Origin: JAFARZ01 sp035651595
GTDB taxonomy: Bacteria; Actinomycetota; Actinomycetes; Streptosporangiales; Streptosporangiaceae
Assembly (NCBI GenBank): GCA_035651595.1
Contig: DASRFJ010000054.1
Coordinates: 1-26,106 of the forward strand
DNA: 26,106 nucleotides
Direction of reading: 5' to 3'
Positions 14,966 through 22,558 of this stretch are shown one piece after another. The position numbers and the translations under genes are program-made. Within the stretch, counting starts at the first letter, position 1; each line of letters begins with the position of its first letter. The notes beneath the pieces are model-generated. The model was not told the origin of the DNA. It did no database searches and was given only the letters and a program-made list of their open reading frames with translations.

Positions 14966-16540
14966 ATGGAGGACAGCGAGGTCGTCGCCGCCATCGTGGC
15001 GGGAGATCCGGCCGGGCTCGGTGCGGCATACGACAAGTACGCGATCCCGCTCTACACCTACTGCCGTGCCATGCTGCGCGAGCCCGCCGACGCCGCCGAC
15101 GCGGTGCAGGACACGTTCCTCGTCGCGGCGTCCAAGCTGGCCGGGCTCCGCGATCCCGGCAAGCTGCGCCCGTGGCTGTACGCGGTCGCGCGCAATGAAT
15201 GCCTGCGGCGGCTGCGCGCCGGCAACGTCACGCTCGGGCTCGATGAGGCGGCCCAGCTGCCGGTTGACCCGGTCGAGGTCCGCAGTACCGCGGAGCAGAC
15301 CGATTTGCGCGAGCTGGTCAGGGACGCGATCGACGGGCTCAACCCCGGTGAGCGGGATGTCATCGAGCTGAGCCTGGGGCACGCGTTCGAGGGCGACGAT
15401 CTCGCGGCGGCGCTGGGCGTGTCGCGGAACCACGCGCACGCGCTGCTGTCCCGTGCCCGCAGCCAGTTCGAGCGGTCGCTCGGCGCGCTGATGGTCGCGC
15501 GGACCGGGCGCCAGGCCTGCCCCGCGCTCCAGGTCATGCTGGACGGCTGGGACGGCCGGATGACCGTGCTGATGCGCAAGCGGATCAGCCGGCACATCGA
15601 CCACTGCGGGGTATGCGGCGAGCGCAAGCGCCGCGAGCTGACCCCGGCACTGCTGGCCGTGGGCGTGCCGCTGGCCACGCTGCTGCCCGGGTTCCGCGAG
15701 CAGGTGCTGCGGCACTGCGCGGACGCCACGAGGGCCGCGCCGTCGCACCAGTTCGGCCCGGCCGGCTTCCCCAGACCGCTCGCTCCGCACGGTGCTCATG
15801 GTGCTCGTGGTGCGGCCGCGTGGCGGCACGCCGCACACTACTCACACTATTCACACTATTCACACGGGATGGCGGTTGCCGGGACGTCGATCGCGGCGGC
15901 CGGGGTCATCGCCGTCGTGGTGATCGGTACCGCGCCACACCACGGCTCGCCATCCGCGGCCGGTTCGGGCAACGCGGCACAGCCCGGCGTGACCGCGACC
16001 TATGCCGGTCAGGTCACGTCGTCGGGCGGCGGCCGCGGGCTGGCGCCCAGCGCGTCCGGAGTCCCCACCGGTCCCAGCCCGAACGTGACGCTTGTCGCGT
16101 CGGCCTCGCCCAGTCCCGTCGCCACGGTGCTGCCGGGCGTGACGGATACGCCGGCCACAACCACGCCGCTCGCCACGCCGCCCGCGCCGCCGACGTCCCC
16201 CGGCGTGTCGTCCTCACCGGCGTCGCCCGCGGTGGCGTCATCGTCGGCGTCGGCCGGCGGGGGACAGGGCACACTGGCGATATCCCCGAGCGCGGTGACG
16301 CTGGCGCCGGGCGGCGGCGGCGCGAGCGGATCGTTCACGATCACGGCCAGCGGCGGCCCGATCAGTCACTTCAACATCACCGTCCGGTCCGCGCACGAGC
16401 TCAGCGTCTCCCCGTCCTCGGGGTCGCTGGCCGCCGGCCAGAGCGTGACGATCACCGTGACCACCACCAGCAACGGCCCCATCAACACCTGGATCGTCAT
16501 CAACCCAGGCGGCAACAAGCTCACCGTAACGCTCAACTAA
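14966..16540 (+). CDS. ECF sigma factor fused to zinc-finger, TM helix and extracellular beta domain
   Basis: A 524-residue multidomain protein. Residues 13-85 form sigma region 2 (DAADAVQDTFLVAASKL, LRPWLYAVARNECLRRLR). Residues about 113-165 form region 4 (LNPGERDVIELSLGHAFEGD, ALGVSRNHAHALLSRARSQF). A HIDHCGVC motif at 210-217 fits the H-x3-C-x2-C zinc site of anti-sigma (ZAS) domains. A His-Tyr-Ser repeat precedes a membrane helix at about 302-324. Next comes a Ser/Thr/Pro-rich linker to about 435, then a BACON/Ig-like beta domain (ISPSAVTLAPG, HELSVSPSSGSLAAGQSVTI) to the end. The protein thus looks like a sigma factor with its own membrane-bound anti-sigma and sensor in one chain; release by proteolysis is inferred. 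Known ECF factors with C-terminal membrane extensions exist in actinobacteria. Confidence 0.88.
   Translation: MEDSEVVAAIVAGDPAGLGAAYDKYAIPLYTYCRAMLREPADAADAVQDTFLVAASKLAGLRDPGKLRPWLYAVARNECLRRLRAGNVTLGLDEAAQLPVDPVEVRSTAEQTDLRELVRDAIDGLNPGERDVIELSLGHAFEGDDLAAALGVSRNHAHALLSRARSQFERSLGALMVARTGRQACPALQVMLDGWDGRMTVLMRKRISRHIDHCGVCGERKRRELTPALLAVGVPLATLLPGFREQVLRHCADATRAAPSHQFGPAGFPRPLAPHGAHGARGAAAWRHAAHYSHYSHYSHGMAVAGTSIAAAGVIAVVVIGTAPHHGSPSAAGSGNAAQPGVTATYAGQVTSSGGGRGLAPSASGVPTGPSPNVTLVASASPSPVATVLPGVTDTPATTTPLATPPAPPTSPGVSSSPASPAVASSSASAGGGQGTLAISPSAVTLAPGGGGASGSFTITASGGPISHFNITVRSAHELSVSPSSGSLAAGQSVTITVTTTSNGPINTWIVINPGGNKLTVTLN
15836..15862 (+). repeat. Three 9-bp tandem repeats (His-Tyr-Ser)3 inside the sigma factor gene
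   Basis: Three near-identical units (CACTACTCA, then CACTATTCA twice) encode HYSHYSHYS just before the membrane helix. Slippage here would change the linker length by whole codon triplets without breaking the frame. Confidence 0.8.
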
Positions 16541-16647
16541 CCCCTTGCGCGCCGCCCGGCACCTGCTACGCGCCCGCACCCCTTACGGCTGAGGCTGGCG
16601 TGGATCATGTGCCTGGCGATGCGCGGACGCCACTGTATGCCTCGCAT

Positions 16648-16731
16648 CAATGTGGTGGATTCCCCCATCGTGGTGAGTTGACCCTCGTAAACGGGGGTCT
16701 GGCCCCCACAAAGGGGCAATCCTCCACGTTG
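16648..16731. repeat. 84-bp imperfect palindromic element, copy 2
   Basis: It begins with CAATGTGG and ends with CCACGTTG. Its long arms contain GTGGT and CCCC/GGGG blocks, with an inner GACCC/GGGTC stem (16680-16684/16695-16699). The reverse complement aligns with copy 1 (8979-9062) over all 84 bases without gaps, at about 74% identity. It lies in the 250-bp gap between the convergent sigma factor and TrpB2 genes. No gene is seen in that gap. Confidence 0.75.
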
Positions 16732-16790
16732 TTCCGGGACTTATCCGGCGCCAGCGGATGCCGGCATCCGGCGCCAGCGGACGCCGCGGG

Positions 16791-18155
16791 CTAGCCGACC
16801 ACCGGGAGGTTGGCGACAGCGGCGTCGATGCGGGACTGGGGGAGGTCGTAGTCGGCCATCTCGCCGGACAGGTAGCGCTCGTACGCGACCATGTCGAAGT
16901 GCCCGTGCCCGCACAGCGCGGTGAGCAGCACCTTCTCCTCGCCGGATTCGGCGCAGCGCTTGGCCTCCTCGATCACCGCCGCGATCGCGTGCGACGGCTC
17001 GGGGGCGGGCAGGATGCCCTCGGCGCGCGCGAACGTCACCGCGGCGCCGAAGCACTCGCGCTGCTGCTTGGCGACCGCCTCGAACATGCCGAGTTCGTAC
17101 ATGTGCGACAGCAGCGGCGACATGCCGTGGTAGCGCAGCCCGCCGGCGTGCACCGGCTCCGGGATGAATTCGTGGCCGAGCGTGTGCATCTTCAGCAGGG
17201 GCGTGAACCCGGCCGTGTCGCCGAAGTCGTACGCGTAACGACCCCGGGTGAACGACGGGCACGCGGCCGGCTCGACGGCCCGGATCACCGGGTTGGCCCG
17301 GCCGGCCAGCTTCTCCCGCAGGAATGGCAGGAACAGCCCGGCGAAGTTCGACCCGCCGCCGGTGCACCCGACGATCAGGTCGGGCATCCGCTCGCCGGCC
17401 GAAGCGAACTGCTTGATCGCCTCCTGGCCGATGACGGTCTGGTGCATGAGCACGTGATTCAGCACGCTGCCCAGCGCGTACCGGGTCTCCGGGTCGCCCC
17501 CGGCGGCCTCCACCGCCTCGCTGATCGCGATGCCCAGGCTGCCCGGCGAGTCAGGGGATTCGGCCAGCACCTTGGCGCCCGCGTTCGTCGCCCGGGACGG
17601 GCTGGCGTGCACGACCGCGCCCCAGGTTTCCATCAGCGTGCGGCGATGCGGCTTCTGGTCGTAGGAGGCGCGCACCATCCAGATCTCGCAGCCGATGCCG
17701 TACTGTGCGCAGGCGAACGCGAGCGCGCTGCCCCACTGGCCGGCGCCGGTCTCGGTGGTGAGGCGCTTGGTGCCTTCGGCCGCGTTGTAGAACGCCTGGG
17801 GGACCGCGGTGTTCGGCTTGTGCGAGCCGGCCGGGGAGACTCCCTCGTACTTGTAGTAGATCCGGGCCGGGGTGCCGAGCGCCTTCTCCAGGCGGCGGGC
17901 ACGGAACAGCGGCGTGGGCCGCCACAGCCGGTACACGTCGACGACCTCGTCCGGGATCGGCACCCAGTTCTCGCCGGACACCTCCTGCCGGATCAGTTCC
18001 ATCGGGAACAGCGGAGCCAGGTCCTCCGGTCCTACCGGCTGGAGCGTGCCCGGGTGCAGCGGCGGCGGCTGCGGCGACGGCAGGTCCGGGACGACGTTGT
18101 ACCACTGCCGAGGAATCTCGGACTCGTCCAGCGTGATCTTGGTCCGCTCGTCCAT
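16791..18155 (-). CDS. Tryptophan synthase beta chain-like protein, TrpB2 type
   Basis: A 454-aa PLP enzyme. The long N-terminal extension and WYNVVPDLPSPQPPPLHPGT opening mark the TrpB2 subgroup rather than the TrpB1 of trp operons. GSHKPNTA holds the PLP lysine (Lys113), and VGCTGGGSNFAGLF is the phosphate-binding loop. TETGAGQWGSALAFACAQYG and the C-terminal ALCGHGHFDM are also typical. TrpB2 proteins make tryptophan from indole and serine, and several work without TrpA; no trpA is nearby. I chose the ATG at 18155; a GTG five codons upstream is possible. A stem-loop at 18174-18225 separates it from the secreted-protein gene upstream, so it probably has its own transcription. Confidence 0.93.
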   Translation of the reverse strand: MDERTKITLDESEIPRQWYNVVPDLPSPQPPPLHPGTLQPVGPEDLAPLFPMELIRQEVSGENWVPIPDEVVDVYRLWRPTPLFRARRLEKALGTPARIYYKYEGVSPAGSHKPNTAVPQAFYNAAEGTKRLTTETGAGQWGSALAFACAQYGIGCEIWMVRASYDQKPHRRTLMETWGAVVHASPSRATNAGAKVLAESPDSPGSLGIAISEAVEAAGGDPETRYALGSVLNHVLMHQTVIGQEAIKQFASAGERMPDLIVGCTGGGSNFAGLFLPFLREKLAGRANPVIRAVEPAACPSFTRGRYAYDFGDTAGFTPLLKMHTLGHEFIPEPVHAGGLRYHGMSPLLSHMYELGMFEAVAKQQRECFGAAVTFARAEGILPAPEPSHAIAAVIEEAKRCAESGEEKVLLTALCGHGHFDMVAYERYLSGEMADYDLPQSRIDAAVANLPVVG

Positions 18156-18173
18156 ATCCGCACCATACACCGC

Positions 18174-18225
18174 ATGATCACGAAGGGTTATACGTCCTAT
18201 AGCACGTACAACCCTTCATGATCAT
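18174..18225 (-). terminator. Strong stem-loop between secreted-protein and trpB2 genes
   Basis: Arms 18174-18195 and 18204-18225 pair at 20 of 22 positions around an 8-base loop (CCTATAGC). The left arm opens with ATGATCACGAAGGGTT. It starts six bases after the stop of the leftward secreted-protein gene (18231), a normal terminator position. It is AT-richer than its surroundings and nearly perfectly self-complementary, so it could also be a dispersed repeat. Confidence 0.7.
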
Positions 18226-18230
18226 CGCTT

Positions 18231-18749
18231 TCAGCCCATCGGGTGGTGGTGCGCGACAAGGCCGGCCATGCCGCCGAAGCCGGTCTCGATGATGACGGTG
18301 GGCACGCCCAGCGGCTTGCCGCCCGAGTTCGCGATCGTCCCCGGGCTCGTCTTGTGCGTCGCCTTGAGCACGGTCACCCAGACGACCGCCCAGGCGTGGA
18401 CGCGCACCACGAGCTTCTTGGTGATGGACACGCAAAGAAGCCTGACGGCGTACGGGCGGGGCTTCTTCGTCTTGGAGACGTTGACCTGGACAAACGTTGT
18501 GTGCCCGGCCGTGCCGATGAACGCCCCGCCGTCGAACAGCTTCGAGGCCAGCACCGGTGAGTACGCGTCGTTCCGGCACCGCGCGGCGAGATAAACCTTT
18601 CCGCCCTGGTAGACCGTGTCGGACGAGGCCTTGAGCATCGCACCGCCGGTCGCACCGCCGGTCGCACCGCCGGACGCGTACGCGGATGTCGCGGTCAGGA
18701 GCATCGCCCCGGCGGCCGCTGCGGCAGCGACCAGCTTGAAGATTCGCAT
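18231..18749 (-). CDS. Small secreted protein of unknown function
   Basis: A 172-residue protein. It opens with a clear signal peptide (MRIFKLVAAAAAAGAMLL, probable cut after SAYA at residue 25). A short Gly-Ala-Thr repeat (GGATGGATGG) follows, then a beta-rich domain with two cysteines (Cys58 in AARCRND, Cys106 in RLLCVSI) that could form one disulphide, and a His-rich C-terminal end. I chose the ATG at 18749, which has GAGGGG upstream; an in-frame start at 18791 would bury the signal peptide. I do not recognise a named family. The pattern TVYQGGKVYLAARCRND resembles Ig-like exported proteins. It lies downstream of pntB in the same direction with an 83-bp gap. Confidence 0.75.
   Translation of the reverse strand: MRIFKLVAAAAAAGAMLLTATSAYASGGATGGATGGAMLKASSDTVYQGGKVYLAARCRNDAYSPVLASKLFDGGAFIGTAGHTTFVQVNVSKTKKPRPYAVRLLCVSITKKLVVRVHAWAVVWVTVLKATHKTSPGTIANSGGKPLGVPTVIIETGFGGMAGLVAHHHPMG
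18640..18673 (-). repeat. 12-bp tandem repeat (GCACCGCCGGTC, about 2.8 copies)
   Basis: Copies at 18640-18651 and 18652-18663 plus a partial copy to 18673 encode the GGAT repeat right after the signal peptide cleavage site of the secreted protein. Copy number may vary between strains. Confidence 0.7.
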
Positions 18750-18832
18750 GCGGGTTCCCCTCAGTGTCGGACTGCTTGCAATCACAAACACGGAGAGTAT
18801 CAGTGCAACAACCGTACGTTATGAAGGTGGGG

Positions 18833-20245
18833 TTAGCCGACCAGGGTCTTGACGGCCGCGGTGAGCTGCTGCATCGCCTTTTTCGCATCGGCGAAGTACA
18901 TGCTGGTCTTGGGGTCGGTGTAGAGCTCGTTGTCCAGGCCTGCGTACCCGTGCCCCATCGAGCGCTTGACCACGATGATCGACTTGGCCTGGTCGACGTC
19001 CAGGATCGGCATGCCGGAGATCGCCGTGCCGGCCCGGCGGGCGGCCGGATTCGTCACGTCGTTGGCGCCGATCACCAGCGCGACATCGGTGCGCGCGAAC
19101 TCGGGGTTGATCTCGTCCATCTCGACCAGCTGCGGATACGGCACGTTCGCTTCGGCGAGCAGCACGTTCATGTGGCCGGGCATCCGGCCGGCCACCGGGT
19201 GGATCGCGTACGAGACCTCGATGCCGCGCTCCTCAAGCAGCTTCGCCAGTTCGGCGACGCCGTGCTGAGCCTGCGCGGCGGCCAGGCCGTAGCCGGGCAC
19301 GATGATCACCTTGGCCGCGTACGCCAGCTGGATCGCCGCGTCGTCCGCGGCTATCGCCCGGACCGAAGCGTCCGCGGCGCCCTCCAGGGCAACCGCCGCG
19401 TCGCCGGTACCGAAGCCGCCGACGATGATGTTGGCCAGCGACCGGTTCATCGCGTCGGCCATCAGCTTGGTCAAGATGCCACCGGACGCGCCGACCAGCG
19501 CGCCGGCCACGATCAGCGCCCAGTTGGCGATCACGAACCCCGCCATCGCGACCGCGGTCCCGGTGAACGCGTTCAGCAGCGAGATCACCACGGGCATGTC
19601 GGCACCGCCGATCGGCAGGACCATCATCACACCGAACGCCAGTGCTGCCAGGAGCACGATGACCAGGGCGGGCAGGCTGGCGGTCGTGAGCATGAAGATC
19701 GCGGTGCCGACGATCACCACGCCGAGCGCGATGTTCAGCAGTCGGCCGCCGCGAAAGATCAGCGGCTGGCCGGGGATCAGGCCCTGGAGCTTGCCGGCCG
19801 CGACGATCGAGCCGGAGAACGTGACCGCGCCGATGATCACGTCGAGCAGCGTGGTCACCGTGGTCGTGCCGAGCACGCCGCTGCGCAGTCCCTCGTCGTG
19901 GATGTACTCGTAGATCGCGATCAGCGCCGCCGCGCCGCCGCCGACCGAGTTGAACATGGACACGAGCTGCGGCATCGCGGTCATCTGCACGCCGCGGGCG
20001 GCGAACAGGCCGATCGCCGAGCCGATCGCCGAGCCGACGATCAGCACCGTCCAGCCGACCCCTGTGACCGAGCCCGAGTGAATGAGCAGGATCAGCGTGG
20101 CGATCCCCGCGATCACCATGCCGGCGGTCGACGCCTGGTTGCCGCGGCGCGCGGTCGCCGGGCTGTTCATCAGGTGCAGGCCCATCACGAAGCAGGCCGC
20201 GGCCAGCACGTAGATCAGCTGGATGCTCGTGTCGAAGCTGCTCAT
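18833..20245 (-). CDS. pntB: NAD(P) transhydrogenase subunit beta
   Basis: A 470-aa membrane protein. It begins with IQLIYVLAAACFVMGLHLMN and has eight or nine helices, including the conserved GGADMPVVISLLNAFTG segment of the proton channel. The soluble C-terminal domain III binds NADP(H): VIIVPGYGLAAAQAQHGVAE, then HPVAGRMPGHMNVLLAEANV and LVIGANDVTNPAAR. With PntAa and PntAb it forms the complex that uses the proton gradient to drive hydride transfer from NADH to NADP+. The ATG at 20245 overlaps the pntAb stop (ATGA), so the operon is translationally coupled. Length is normal. Confidence 0.96.
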   Translation of the reverse strand: MSSFDTSIQLIYVLAAACFVMGLHLMNSPATARRGNQASTAGMVIAGIATLILLIHSGSVTGVGWTVLIVGSAIGSAIGLFAARGVQMTAMPQLVSMFNSVGGGAAALIAIYEYIHDEGLRSGVLGTTTVTTLLDVIIGAVTFSGSIVAAGKLQGLIPGQPLIFRGGRLLNIALGVVIVGTAIFMLTTASLPALVIVLLAALAFGVMMVLPIGGADMPVVISLLNAFTGTAVAMAGFVIANWALIVAGALVGASGGILTKLMADAMNRSLANIIVGGFGTGDAAVALEGAADASVRAIAADDAAIQLAYAAKVIIVPGYGLAAAQAQHGVAELAKLLEERGIEVSYAIHPVAGRMPGHMNVLLAEANVPYPQLVEMDEINPEFARTDVALVIGANDVTNPAARRAGTAISGMPILDVDQAKSIIVVKRSMGHGYAGLDNELYTDPKTSMYFADAKKAMQQLTAAVKTLVG

Positions 20246-20556
20246 TCGCCGGCTCCAGGGCCCTTTTCGACGGGGGTGCGCCGCCGGAACATCTTCAGCA
20301 TCCGGCCGGTCACCACGTAGCCGCCGACCACGTTGGCGGAGGCGAACACCGCGGCCACGAACGCGAGGACGTAGCCGAGCACGCTGTGCGCCGTCACGCC
20401 GATCAGCAGTGCCCCCGCGAGCACGATGCCGTGGATCGAGTTCGTCGCCGACATCAGCGGCGTGTGCAGCGTGGCGGGCACCTTCCCGATGACCTCGATG
20501 CCGACGAGCAGCGCCAGCACGAAGATGGTCAGGTCAGTCACTAGCGCCGTCGACAC
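20242..20556 (-). CDS. pntAb: NAD(P) transhydrogenase subunit alpha part 2 (membrane part)
   Basis: A 104-residue protein with three to four membrane helices. Key parts are TIFVLALLVGIEVIGKVPATLHTPLMSATNSIHGIVLAGALL and FASANVVGGYVVTGRML, the conserved membrane segment fused to the alpha subunit in E. coli but separate in many bacteria. The GTG at 20556 is chosen because AGGAGGG lies eight bases upstream, inside the end of pntAa; a second GTG at 20541 is less well placed. The 5' end overlaps pntAa by 23 bp and the 3' end overlaps pntB by 4 bp. Confidence 0.95.
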   Translation of the reverse strand: MSTALVTDLTIFVLALLVGIEVIGKVPATLHTPLMSATNSIHGIVLAGALLIGVTAHSVLGYVLAFVAAVFASANVVGGYVVTGRMLKMFRRRTPVEKGPGAGE

Positions 20557-21706
20557 CGGCGTCTCCCTCCTGAGGCTGGATCAGCGCCGCCACCGCCGGG
20601 TTCACGACCCGGCCCTGGTGCGTGATCACGACACCGGCCTGGATCTCGTCGGCGGCGTCGATGGCCAGGGTGGCCTCCTTGGTCATGTGCAGCAGCAGCG
20701 CCGAGATGTTGCGGGAGTAGGCGTTGCTCGCCGCGGTCGGCACGCTCGCCGCCAGGTTGCCTGCCCCGACGATCGTGACGCCGTTCCCCGTCGTCACGAC
20801 CTCGCCGGGCTTGGCGCCCGCCACATTCCCGCCCAGCGCGCTGGCGGCCATGTCGACGATCACCGCCCCGGCGGACATCGCCTTGACCGCGTCGTCGGTG
20901 ACCAGCAGCGGCGGGCGGCGGCCGGGCACCTGGGCGGTGGTGATCACCACGTCGTGCCTGGCGATGTGCTGCTCCAGTTCCTCCTGCTGGGCCTGGCGCT
21001 CGTCCGCGGTCAGCTCGCGGGCGTAGCCGCCCTCGCCGGCCGCCGCGAGCGCGGACTTCAGCTCGATGAACGTCGCGCCGAGCGACTCGACCTCTTGCTT
21101 GGAGGCGGGCCGCACGTCGTAGCCGCTGACCACCGCGCCGAGGCGGCGCGCGGTGCCGATCGCCTGGAGGCCGGCCACGCCGGCGCCGAGCACAAGCACC
21201 TTGGTCGGCCGCGCGGTGCCCGCCGCCGTGATCAGCATGGGGAAGAACCGGCCGAACGCCTCGGCCGCGACGATCGCCGCCTTGTACCCGGCCACATTGG
21301 CCTGCGAGGTTAGCGCGTCCATCGGCTGGGCGCGGGACAGCGTGCGGGGCAGGCCGTCCAGGCTGATCGCGGTCACGTTCCTGGCCGCCAGTTTCGCCGC
21401 CAGCTCTGGATCGGTGAGCGGAGCGAGCATCCCGATCACCGCCTGGCCCGGGCCGAGCAGGCCGATCGTCTCCGCGTCCGGCTTGGTGACGGTCAGGACG
21501 ACGTCGGCGGTCTGGTACAGCTCGGCCTGCTCGACGATCGTCGCGCCGGCTTGCTCGTAGGCCGCGTCCGGCAGCCACGCGCCGTCGCCGGCGCCGCGTT
21601 CGACCAGGATGTCGACGCCGGCGCCGCGCAACTTGGCGACGCCCTCTGGCACCAGTGCGACCCGCTGCTCACCGTGAGCTGTTTCCCTGACGACGGCTAC
21701 CTTCAT
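20534..21706 (-). CDS. pntAa: NAD(P) transhydrogenase subunit alpha part 1 (NAD-binding)
   Basis: A 390-aa soluble subunit, related to alanine dehydrogenase. Segments are KVAVVRETAHGEQRVALVPE at the start, the Rossmann motif VLVLGAGVAGLQAIGTARRL with SGYDVRPASKQEV after it, and TAQVPGRRPPLLVTDDAV. It binds NADH and passes hydride to the NADP domain of PntB. A good GGAGGTG site precedes the ATG at 21706. It is the first gene of the leftward pntAa-pntAb-pntB operon, with ndgR upstream in the same direction after a 77-bp gap. Confidence 0.96.
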   Translation of the reverse strand: MKVAVVRETAHGEQRVALVPEGVAKLRGAGVDILVERGAGDGAWLPDAAYEQAGATIVEQAELYQTADVVLTVTKPDAETIGLLGPGQAVIGMLAPLTDPELAAKLAARNVTAISLDGLPRTLSRAQPMDALTSQANVAGYKAAIVAAEAFGRFFPMLITAAGTARPTKVLVLGAGVAGLQAIGTARRLGAVVSGYDVRPASKQEVESLGATFIELKSALAAAGEGGYARELTADERQAQQEELEQHIARHDVVITTAQVPGRRPPLLVTDDAVKAMSAGAVIVDMAASALGGNVAGAKPGEVVTTGNGVTIVGAGNLAASVPTAASNAYSRNISALLLHMTKEATLAIDAADEIQAGVVITHQGRVVNPAVAALIQPQEGDAGVDGASD

Positions 21707-21783
21707 GGCACCTCCGGAAGCTGACCATATCCATCATGCCCTGCGTCCAAAAGCTTCTCGGTCGCGAGAGGCTCGGACAGCGC

Positions 21784-22500
21784 TCAGGTTTCAGCGCGGA
21801 GCAGTTCGGCGATCTTCTCCCCGGCCGCGACGACCGCGCCCGCGTGCAGGCGGCCCGGGGAGCGGGTCAGCCGCTCGATCGGCCCGGATACCGAGACGGC
21901 GGCGAGCACCCGGCCGCCCGGTCCGCGGATCGGCGCGGACACGGACGCGACGCCGGGCTCGCGCTCGGCGGCGGTGGCCGCCCACCCGCGCCGCCGGACC
22001 TGGGCGAGCGTGGTCGCGGTGAACTTCGCGCCGCGCAGGCCGCGGTGCATCCGGGCGCCGTCCTCCCAGGCGAGCAGGATCTGCGCGGCCGAGCCGGCCG
22101 TCATCGGCAGCGCCGCGCCGACCGGAACGGTGTCGCGCAGCCCGCTGGCCCGCTCGGCCGCGGCCACGCAGACCCGGGCGTCCCCGTGCGGCCGGTACAG
22201 CTGGGCGCTTTCTCCGGTTATGTCCCGGAGCTGGGTCAGGATCGGCTGGGCGATGGCCAGCAGCCGGTCCTCGCCGGCCGCCGCCGCCAGCTCGCCGATT
22301 CTCGGGCCCAGTACGAAACGACCTTGGGTATCACGAGCCAGCATCCGATGCGCCTCGAGCGCAACGGCGATGCGATGCGCCGTCGGGCGGGCCAGACCGG
22401 TCGCCTGGACCAGCTGTGCTAGCGAGGCCGGGCCGTCTTCCAGGGCGGTCAGTACCGAAATCGTCTTGTCCAGCACGCCGACTCCGCTAGAGTTGTTCAT
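21784..22500 (-). CDS. ndgR: IclR family transcriptional regulator, NdgR/LtbR type
   Basis: A 238-aa regulator. The winged HTH at about residues 5-65 reads SSGVGVLDKTISVLTALEDG then TGLARPTAHRIAVALEAHRM. The IclR effector domain follows (AGEDRLLAIAQPILTQLRDI, AAAERASGLRDTVPVGAALP, RRRGWAATAAEREPGVASVS). The sequence and the position, divergent from leuCD, fit NdgR of Streptomyces and LtbR of corynebacteria and mycobacteria, which control leucine (and in part tryptophan) biosynthesis. The start ATG at 22500 lies 58 bp from leuC. The palindrome at 22515-22533 in this gap is the likely binding site. Confidence 0.93.
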   Translation of the reverse strand: MNNSSGVGVLDKTISVLTALEDGPASLAQLVQATGLARPTAHRIAVALEAHRMLARDTQGRFVLGPRIGELAAAAGEDRLLAIAQPILTQLRDITGESAQLYRPHGDARVCVAAAERASGLRDTVPVGAALPMTAGSAAQILLAWEDGARMHRGLRGAKFTATTLAQVRRRGWAATAAEREPGVASVSAPIRGPGGRVLAAVSVSGPIERLTRSPGRLHAGAVVAAGEKIAELLRAET

Positions 22501-22514
22501 GTACTGAATATTGC

Positions 22515-22533
22515 CGTCTCGGAATGTGAGACG
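22515..22533. promoter_or_regulatory. Palindrome CGTCTC-N7-GAGACG, candidate NdgR operator
   Basis: Perfect 6-base arms at 22515-22520 and 22528-22533 lie midway between the divergent ndgR and leuC starts, in the only space where a shared operator can be. NdgR/LtbR proteins are known to bind the leuC promoter. The match to a specific consensus was not checked. Confidence 0.6.
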
Positions 22534-22558
22534 TCAAATCGAATCGGAGGCGCTATCC

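Noticed and set aside
16758..18221. Rightward and leftward frames ending in a similar TYNPS peptide around 18180-18220
   Set aside because: The likeness comes only from the palindrome being read from both strands; neither frame is a gene.
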